DNA of 64,000 bases. Origin: Neorhizobium sp. JUb45 (GTDB taxonomy: Bacteria > Pseudomonadota > Alphaproteobacteria > Rhizobiales > Rhizobiaceae). The stretch is taken from assembly GCF_004343585.1 (NCBI RefSeq), contig NZ_SLYW01000001.1, forward strand, positions 372,001 to 436,000, read 5' to 3'. Shown here in pieces: positions 58,466 through 64,000 of this stretch. Made by a program: the position numbers and the translations under genes. A model generated the notes under the pieces. The model made no database searches. It had not been told where the DNA came from and worked only from the letters and a program-made list of their open reading frames with translations. Numbering within the stretch: the first letter of the stretch is position 1; each line of letters opens with the position of its first letter.

Positions 58466-59914
58466 TTAGCGGACCAGAATGTTCTTGAACTGCCAGGCGT
58501 CCTTCTCGTCGATGTCTTCCGGGAACAGGCCCGGACGGCCTTCGAGCGGGGTCCAGTCGGTGTAATGGCCTTCGACCGGGCCGAGGTAAGGCGTCTGAAC
58601 TTCCAGGCAACGCTTGTAATCGACCTCGTCGGCTTCGACGATGCCGGCCTTCGGGTTTTCCAGCGCCCAGACCATGCCGGCGAGAACGGCGGACGTTACC
58701 TGCAGGCCGGTGGCGTTCTGGTAAGGCGCGATGCGGCGGGTTTCTTCCAGCGACAGGCGCGAACCGTACCAGTAGGCGTTCTTTTCGTGGCCGTAGAGCA
58801 GCACGCCGAGTTCGTCGACGCCATCCTCAAGCTCGTCCTCGTTCAGAACGTGCAGGACGGGCTGCTGCTTGCCGCCATTGCCGAACATTTCGTGCAGCGA
58901 CAGAACCGCGTCATTGGCCGGGTGGTAGGCGTAATGGCAGGTCGGGCGGTAGACGACTTCGCCGTCCTTCTCGACCGTGTAATAATCGGCAATCGAGATC
59001 GACTCGTTATGGGTGACGAGGAAACCGTATTGCGGGCCCGGTGTCGGGCACCAGGTGCGCACGCGGGTGTTGGCGCCCGGCTGATCCAGATAGATGGCGG
59101 CCTGGCAGCCCTTCTTGTGCTTCTTGGCGTTTTTCGGCATCCAGTTTTCGTGGGTGCCCCAGCCGAGTTCGGATGGCTGCAGGCCTTCCGAGATGAAGCC
59201 TTCCGCAGACCATGTGTTCCAGAACACGTTCAGCGGTTTTGGATGCTTGGTGCGCTGGGTGTCGCGTTCGGCAATGTGCACGCCCTTGACGCCGAGCTTC
59301 TTCATCAGCTTGGCCCAGCCTTCGCGGTCATGCTGATCCGGCTCTTCGAATTTCAGGCCGGTGTCGTTGGCAAGGTTGACCAGCGCCTGCTTGACGAACC
59401 ACGAGACCATGCCCGGATTGGCGCCGCAGGTGGAAACGGCGGTGGTGCCGCCCGGGTTCTTGGCCTTTTCCTTGCGCACCGTTTCGCGCAGCGCATAGTT
59501 GGTGCGCTCGGAATTCTTCATGCTGGTGTCGAAATAGAAGCCGAGCCACGGCTCAACGACCGTGTCGATGTAAAGCACGTCGAGCTTGCGGCACAGCTTC
59601 ATCAGGTCAAGCGAGCCGGTATCGACCGACAGGTTGACGCAGAAACCCTGGCCTTCGCCTTCGGTCAGGAGCGGCTTGAGCAGTTCCTTGTAATTTTCCT
59701 TGGTGACGTGTTCCTTGATGTGGCGCACGCCATGCTTGGCAAGGATTTCCATGTCGGCGGGTTCTTCGCGCGGGTCGATGACCACCATCCGGCTCTTGTC
59801 GAACTTGAAATGGCGCTCGATCAACGGCAGCGTGCCGCGACCGATCGAACCAAAGCCGATCATCACGATCGGGCCGGTGATTTCGGCATAAACCGGGTAG
59901 TTCTGGTCAGTCAT
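58466..59914 (-). CDS. hss: Homospermidine synthase
   Basis: Makes sym-homospermidine from two putrescines (or putrescine plus spermidine) with NAD, the main polyamine of many rhizobia. The 482-residue product has a Rossmann motif (GPIVMIGFGSIGRGTLPLIE), TVVEPWLGFYFD, STCGANPGMVSWFVKQ and GWGTHENWMPKNAKKH. The start MTDQNYP at 59914 has GGGAG seven bases upstream and is preferred to the frame from 59968. It is alone, with its own terminator and repeated TGTGACG elements upstream. Confidence 0.93.
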   Translation of the reverse strand: MTDQNYPVYAEITGPIVMIGFGSIGRGTLPLIERHFKFDKSRMVVIDPREEPADMEILAKHGVRHIKEHVTKENYKELLKPLLTEGEGQGFCVNLSVDTGSLDLMKLCRKLDVLYIDTVVEPWLGFYFDTSMKNSERTNYALRETVRKEKAKNPGGTTAVSTCGANPGMVSWFVKQALVNLANDTGLKFEEPDQHDREGWAKLMKKLGVKGVHIAERDTQRTKHPKPLNVFWNTWSAEGFISEGLQPSELGWGTHENWMPKNAKKHKKGCQAAIYLDQPGANTRVRTWCPTPGPQYGFLVTHNESISIADYYTVEKDGEVVYRPTCHYAYHPANDAVLSLHEMFGNGGKQQPVLHVLNEDELEDGVDELGVLLYGHEKNAYWYGSRLSLEETRRIAPYQNATGLQVTSAVLAGMVWALENPKAGIVEADEVDYKRCLEVQTPYLGPVEGHYTDWTPLEGRPGLFPEDIDEKDAWQFKNILVR

Positions 59915-59982
59915 GTCATGCTCCCTAACGATCGACTGCTGTTGTTTGGCCGCAGTCAGGCTTTTCACGCATAATGGTCCAG

Positions 59983-60043
59983 TGTGACGGATATTGTGAC
60001 GTGTGTTTTGATGCGGTGCGCTAGATCATATTTCATCGTCACA
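59983..60043 (-). promoter_or_regulatory. Repeated GTGACG/CGTCAC elements upstream of hss
   Basis: TTGTGACG (59993-60000) is a perfect inverted match to CGTCACAA (60036-60043), and a further GTGACG lies at 59983-59988. They occupy the region where the hss promoter should be and could bind a regulator, as direct or inverted half-sites. Confidence 0.35.
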
Positions 60044-60082
60044 ATAAAGCGTTTGTTCCAGCAACACGGCAAGGACAAGGCG

Positions 60083-60997
60083 CTATTGCGCAGGCGTTTT
60101 TTGCGGCTCCATCACAGCGGTTTGCGGCTGCCGCAGCAGCGCCAGCAGTTCGTTCCGTTTTTCCAGCACGCCCTTGTATTCGGCTTCGTCGATCGTCAGT
60201 TTTTCCAGCTGATCCGCCATGGCGAGCGCCAGCCGTTCAGCATCGGGTTCGGCGAGGATCGCCGCCACCGGATCGAGGTAGATGCGGATGGTGAACAGGA
60301 TGTCTCCTGATACCGGAAGCTTGGTCAGCGTCTGGCGTTCGACGCGGATGATCGTGTTTTCCGCCGGGGTCACGCGCACCACATCCGCTGGTGGCGATAC
60401 CGGGTGATAAAGTGCGTGTCGCCAGTTGACCGACCAGTTCATCCGCCGCACGGGGTTGCCGGGCTGCAGGCGATCGAACATGCGGGCGATCAGCTCGGCA
60501 TTGCGGCTGCCGTCCTGAAAACCGGGCACCGGGGCGTGCACCTCATTCATCACCTTGCCGAATTTTTCAGACAGTTTCCACGAGGAGGGGAAGGCCAGGA
60601 ATGCAGCGGCAATACGCCAGCCGTTTTCACCCTTTTTCATGATGACCAGATCGTCCTGAACCAGAAGCCCGGCGCGGTGGATCGGCAGCATGGTTTCGTC
60701 GGATAGATCGACCGTGTGGCCGGCCATATGGATGCGGTCGCCATCGCGCCGGTAGAGATCGGGATGGTGGGTGGTGAGATAGTCCGCCAGCCGCTCCAGC
60801 ACCTCGCGCTGGGCATTTTCCGTGCCCGGCTCTGCGCGAAGAACCTTGTCGCCATGCTCGGAGACAAGGCGGCGCTTTTCCGCCAGTTCGAAGACGAGAT
60901 TTGTATCCGGCTCGATCCAGCATTCGGGGTCGAGCGGCGACAGGCCGATGGTGAAAAGCGGCGATGAGCCGTCATAGGGTGTGTAGGTCGGCGACAT
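60083..60997 (-). CDS. DUF3445 protein (haem-dependent oxidative N-demethylase family)
   Basis: The 304-residue protein carries the DUF3445 blocks YTPYDGSSPLFTIGLSPLD, FPSSWKLSEKFGKVMNEVHA (a HP region) and NPVRRMNWSVNWRHALYHPV, plus RVERQTLTKLPVSGDILFTI. The family is described as haem-dependent oxidative N-demethylases related to HODM; the His and Arg residues for haem are in RHALYH and NEVHAPVPGF. Substrate not known here. The ATG at 60997 was chosen over the frame from 61033. It runs opposite the unknown genes at 61245 and 61458. Confidence 0.78.
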   Translation of the reverse strand: MSPTYTPYDGSSPLFTIGLSPLDPECWIEPDTNLVFELAEKRRLVSEHGDKVLRAEPGTENAQREVLERLADYLTTHHPDLYRRDGDRIHMAGHTVDLSDETMLPIHRAGLLVQDDLVIMKKGENGWRIAAAFLAFPSSWKLSEKFGKVMNEVHAPVPGFQDGSRNAELIARMFDRLQPGNPVRRMNWSVNWRHALYHPVSPPADVVRVTPAENTIIRVERQTLTKLPVSGDILFTIRIYLDPVAAILAEPDAERLALAMADQLEKLTIDEAEYKGVLEKRNELLALLRQPQTAVMEPQKTPAQ

Positions 60998-61244
60998 GCG
61001 GTGCAGGCTGGCCGGGTGCCGGGCGCTTGTCAATCTCCTGTTTCAGCGAACGGTTGCGGGCGTCGTAAAAACACCCTGGGGCTTGGAACTTGTCCGGCGC
61101 GCCCTAGAAACAGGGCGAATGGGGTTTTGAAACGAGATGGTGGGATGACCGAATTCACGCTGAGGGCTTATGTCGTCGCCGCTGTAACTGACGATGCGGA
61201 TCTGGCGGTGTTTCGCCATCGCGGCGTGTAAGCAGGGGCATTTC

Positions 61245-61436
61245 ATGGGTATCGTGCGGGCTGGCAGGGTGATCGCTGCCGTCAAAAGCGGGTCGGAATT
61301 GCCGCGTTGGGCACTGTGGCTGGCCTTCTGGCTGGTGTTTTTTCTCGGCTGCAACATGGCAGCGGCATTGGCGGATGAGGAACGCAAGGCGTGCGATTTG
61401 ACACCGCACAGCGTGTCGCCCATCAAAACGACATGA
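61245..61436 (+). CDS. Small single-helix membrane protein, unknown
   Basis: A 63-residue frame from ATG 61245, with AGGGG six bases upstream. The middle contains one strong hydrophobic helix (LWLAFWLVFFLGCNMAAALA) followed by a charged tail (DEERKACDLTP). Its stop lies 21 bases before the next gene, which could be co-transcribed. No family is recognised. The region shows no other gene, so this is the only coding candidate, but at low confidence. Confidence 0.4.
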   Translation: MGIVRAGRVIAAVKSGSELPRWALWLAFWLVFFLGCNMAAALADEERKACDLTPHSVSPIKTT

Positions 61437-61457
61437 TTCCGCATTGATGCAAAAGCC

Positions 61458-62687
61458 ATGACAGTGAATGAAGCAGACAACGGCGCCTCGGCGCTGATCG
61501 CCTATGGCAGTTATGCGCCGGGCGGTGAGAACCATGCAAGGCTGGCGTTTTTTGCGGGCGAGTGGCGCAAGGGATATGTTCTGGGTACCCGCCACACGTC
61601 CGATGACGATATCGGGCCGGGAGAAGGGCTGATTGATGCCTGGGTGCTGGAATTTCCGCGTCCGCAGGCGGATGTGAATTCTCCGGAATATCAGGCCTGG
61701 GCGCGTCGGCTTTCCGATCTCTGGAAGGGACTGGACAATGTCATGGGGGCCACCATGAGCCGCGACAGCCGGCCGTGGTGGCCGGAGGGATCGGCTATTG
61801 TTGTCGGTGCCGCCGGCATGAAAGTGGCCAATATCTATCTGCCGCTTCGCCGTTTTGCCGATCACCTCGAGAAACAGCAACCGGAGCCGTCGGCGGAAGC
61901 GCCTCCAGCGTCGGTGGTTGAGCCCGAACGGGCGCCGCAAGCGGTTCCGGACGAGCAGCATGATCTCGAAATACTCTGGCGGCAGACCTATACGGGCGAA
62001 CAGGAAAACGACCACAGCCATTTCATTGCGCTGATCGGCCAGGCGCATCCCGACCGTTTCGACACGCTGTTCGCAGATCTGCCGGATGGCGGCAGGTTTC
62101 TCGAAAGGCTGAAGCGGCTGTTCACCGATCACTGGCCGGCCACGCAATCCTTGCCGGCAGCGGAGGGAGAAAACGCTGGTTTTCATGCCCGTCCGCTGGT
62201 GCGCAATGCGCGGCCACTGGATGTTCTCGTTGAACTCGCGCGCCGCGATATCGCCCAGCGGGCCGGCTTTTTGCGCGCACGTGGCAAGACGACCCATGCG
62301 GATGCCCTGGATGAACTGACGTTTGTCACCGGCAAGCCGGAACATCCCGAATGGGAGGAGGCCGGTGACGCGCTGGACGCCTTTGCCGATGAGGTGCGTT
62401 ATTCAGGGCCGAAAAGACCAAGCTGGCATTACGGCCTCAAGGAAGCCTGTCACGGCATTGCGGCCGACTATGTTCTGCAGGATTGGCTGATGCTGTTTCT
62501 GCTGCAGCCCGATCTGCCGGAGCCCAAGCCCAGACCGCGTGGCGGCCTGATTTCCCGGCTGGGGCTGCGCCGGGAATCGCCCTCTCTCGATCTGGAACCG
62601 GCCTATTCCCTGTGGAAGGCGGGCGGTCGTTACGAGATCGATGGTAAAAACTGCTGCGTTTATGAGGTCGAGCGGCACGAAGGCTGA
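61458..62687 (+). CDS. Unknown 409-residue protein
   Basis: A long frame with rhizobial codon bias and a soluble product; no signal peptide. The N-terminal part (VNEADNGASALIAYGSYAPG, EWRKGYVLGTRHTSDDDIG) resembles a gamma-glutamylcyclotransferase-like beta-strand lead (YGSLAPGG type) but lacks firm support. A Pro/Glu-rich linker (about residues 135-165) divides two domains; the C-terminal part (YGLKEACHGIAADYVLQDWL) is helical. I do not recognise it. Its stop abuts the stop of the LysR gene with no spacing. Confidence 0.6.
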   Translation: MTVNEADNGASALIAYGSYAPGGENHARLAFFAGEWRKGYVLGTRHTSDDDIGPGEGLIDAWVLEFPRPQADVNSPEYQAWARRLSDLWKGLDNVMGATMSRDSRPWWPEGSAIVVGAAGMKVANIYLPLRRFADHLEKQQPEPSAEAPPASVVEPERAPQAVPDEQHDLEILWRQTYTGEQENDHSHFIALIGQAHPDRFDTLFADLPDGGRFLERLKRLFTDHWPATQSLPAAEGENAGFHARPLVRNARPLDVLVELARRDIAQRAGFLRARGKTTHADALDELTFVTGKPEHPEWEEAGDALDAFADEVRYSGPKRPSWHYGLKEACHGIAADYVLQDWLMLFLLQPDLPEPKPRPRGGLISRLGLRRESPSLDLEPAYSLWKAGGRYEIDGKNCCVYEVERHEG

Positions 62688-63581
62688 TTATTTTCGAAAT
62701 TGCCGCAGGTGATCCACCAATGCCCGCAGTTTTGGCGCCATGTTTCTCCGGCTCGGGTAATAGAGATAAAAACCCGGAAACCACGGGCAGAAATCTTCGA
62801 GAACGGGAACCAGTTCGCCACGCGAAAGCGGTTCGCGAAACGTGTCTTCCATGCCGAAGGAAATGCCGGCGCCGGCAACGGCAAGCCGCACCATCAGCGT
62901 CATGTCGGTGGTGGTGATGGTGTCGGCGGCCGCGACGACAAATTCCTTGCCTGCTTCGGCAAACTCCCAGCGATAGGGGGCAATATGCGGGGCGACGCGC
63001 CAACCGATGCAACGGTGGCCGGACAATTCGCGCGGATGTGCGGGTGTGCCAAAACGCGCGAGGTAAGCGGGGGAGGCGACGGCCAACTGCCGCTGATCGC
63101 CGGAGACCGGGACGGCGATCATGTCCTGCGCGATCACTTCGCCCAGCCGCACGCCGGCATCATAACCTTCGGCGACGATATCGAATTCCTCGTCGGTGAC
63201 GGTGATGTGCAGTTTCACATCCGGGTTTTCCTCGGCGAAGGCCGCCAGCAGCGGGCCGGAGAGAAAACTTTCGGCGATCGATGATACCGCCAGATTGAGT
63301 TTGCCACGCGGACTGCCCTGCCGGTTGGCGGCGGCTTCGACGGCGCCGCGCATCTCGGCCAGCGCCGGGGCGGTTTCCGCGTAAAGCCGCTCTCCTGCCT
63401 CCGTCAGCGCCACGCTGCGGGTGGTGCGCGCAACAAGCGCGATGCCAAGCGTTTCCTCCAGCTTTCGGATCGTCTGGCTGACGGCGGAGCGGGTGACGCC
63501 CATGCGGTCGGCGGCAGCGCGAAAATTCCTCTCCTCGGCGACGAGGGCAAAGATGGCGAGCGCGTTGAAGTCGGGCAGCAT
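62688..63581 (-). CDS. LysR-family transcriptional regulator
   Basis: The 297-residue protein has a helix-turn-helix (LVAEERNFRAAADRMGVTRS, VSQTIRKLEETLGIALVART) and a LysR substrate domain (GKLNLAVSSIAESFLSGPLL). It is divergent from the SDR gene beginning at 63693 (111 bases apart) and is its probable regulator. It is directly convergent with the unknown gene at 61458: the two stops touch. Confidence 0.9.
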   Translation of the reverse strand: MLPDFNALAIFALVAEERNFRAAADRMGVTRSAVSQTIRKLEETLGIALVARTTRSVALTEAGERLYAETAPALAEMRGAVEAAANRQGSPRGKLNLAVSSIAESFLSGPLLAAFAEENPDVKLHITVTDEEFDIVAEGYDAGVRLGEVIAQDMIAVPVSGDQRQLAVASPAYLARFGTPAHPRELSGHRCIGWRVAPHIAPYRWEFAEAGKEFVVAAADTITTTDMTLMVRLAVAGAGISFGMEDTFREPLSRGELVPVLEDFCPWFPGFYLYYPSRRNMAPKLRALVDHLRQFRK

Positions 63582-63692
63582 TGGTTAGTTTTCCTTGCCA
63601 GTCTGGAAATCAATGAGTGGCTTATCGCGACAATGGCGAAAACATATCTTGCTGGCAACCGCAATGAGGCGGGTCGTTCAGAGGAGAAAGTC

Positions 63693-64000
63693 ATGGACAG
63701 GATCAGGGACAAGGTTGTTCTCATCACCGGCGCATCGAGCGGTATCGGCGTCGGCATTGCGCGTGAACTGGCGAAGGCCGGCGCGACCGTCGTGCTCGGT
63801 GCACGCCGCACCGACCGGCTGGAAACGCTGGCGCAAGAACTGCGCGGCACCGGCGCCACGGTGCTGACCCGCAAACTCGATGTGACAGACCGCGCCGATG
63901 TCGCGGCCTTTGCCGATGCAGCACGAAAAGAATTCGGGCGGGTGGACGTCATCGTCAACAATGCCGGCGTCATGCCGCTGTCACTGATGTCCTCGCTGAA
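63693..64000 (+). CDS. Short-chain dehydrogenase/reductase, C-terminal part missing (window edge)
   Basis: The visible 102 codons begin MDRIRDKVVLITGASSGIGV, giving the SDR cofactor motif TGASSGIG, ARRTDRLETL (NADP-preferring Arg after the second strand) and VNNAGVMP. GAGGAG stands seven bases upstream of the ATG. The frame runs off the window end, so catalytic Ser-Tyr-Lys are not seen. It is divergent from the LysR regulator at 62688. Substrate unknown. Confidence 0.85.
   Translation, partial: MDRIRDKVVLITGASSGIGVGIARELAKAGATVVLGARRTDRLETLAQELRGTGATVLTRKLDVTDRADVAAFADAARKEFGRVDVIVNNAGVMPLSLMSSL

Noticed and set aside
61155..62345. Minus-strand frame of 396 codons opposite the unknown protein
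   Set aside because: The plus strand has a continuous frame with a defined start and better codon use at 61458-62687; this one is its mirror.

Overview
The window looks like a chromosomal segment of an alphaproteobacterium of the Rhizobiaceae (Agrobacterium/Rhizobium/Sinorhizobium type). The evidence is family content and local order: glgP-glgB, cpdR next to an N-formylglutamate amidohydrolase and an MmgR-type sRNA, a homospermidine synthase, an Omp10-like lipoprotein, a FeuNPQ-like two-component cluster, an RpoH/ROSE-controlled small heat-shock gene, and GC-rich mosaic palindromic repeats in intergenic gaps. I do not name a species. Almost every gene is intact. I see no insertion sequence, prophage or CRISPR array.

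Layout. 1-3.7 kb: glycogen genes glgP and glgB (glgB cut by the window edge). 4-6.6 kb: two tandem TadG-like von Willebrand proteins. 6.7-14.1 kb: an operon for a transglutaminase, a circularly permuted ATP-grasp/alpha-E fusion and a giant transglutaminase/DUF2126 protein, with a PIN-domain toxin-antitoxin pair lodged inside it. 14.4-20 kb: a diguanylate cyclase, a glutathionyl-hydroquinone reductase with a DoxX partner, a LysR regulator and an acyltransferase. 20.4-23.1 kb: tRNA-Val, cpdR, N-formylglutamate amidohydrolase, an MmgR-like sRNA and hisN. 23.1-28.4 kb: a hydrolase, a FeuNPQ-like signalling cluster and a DoxX-like membrane protein. 28.7-30 kb: Hsp20 with heat-shock promoter and RNA thermometer, then mazEF with a frameshifted mazF. 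30-33.2 kb: an SBF-type transporter, a LysR regulator and threonine aldolase.

33.7-40.1 kb: glutamate synthase gltB-gltD with a predicted 52-residue two-helix membrane protein between them. 40.2-41.1 kb: a nucleotidyltransferase toxin-like gene with an unrecognised small partner. 41.2-49.3 kb: envelope genes (DUF459 protein, lytic transglycosylase, galU, beta-barrel protein, kdsD, nfeD-qmcA). 49.4-51.8 kb: an XRE repressor divergent from queCDE, with palindromic operators between them. 51.9-64 kb: an FAD monooxygenase, two SDRs (the last cut by the window end), hemH, a LysM-tailed 5'-nucleotidase, an Omp10-like lipoprotein, homospermidine synthase, a DUF3445 protein, unknown proteins and a LysR regulator.

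Most interesting parts: (1) the transglutaminase/ATP-grasp/DUF2126 operon, a probable peptide or amide-bond modification system of unknown substrate, interrupted by a toxin-antitoxin module; (2) the nucleotidyltransferase plus small-protein pair; (3) the gltB-gltD microprotein; (4) RNA-level regulation (MmgR-like sRNA, ROSE-like thermometer, a perfect hairpin at a ribosome-binding site); (5) five mosaic repeats whose hairpin arms differ between copies in a compensating way. Start codons were moved downstream from the longest reading frame wherever a ribosome-binding site, homology or a repeat showed that the longer version was unlikely.
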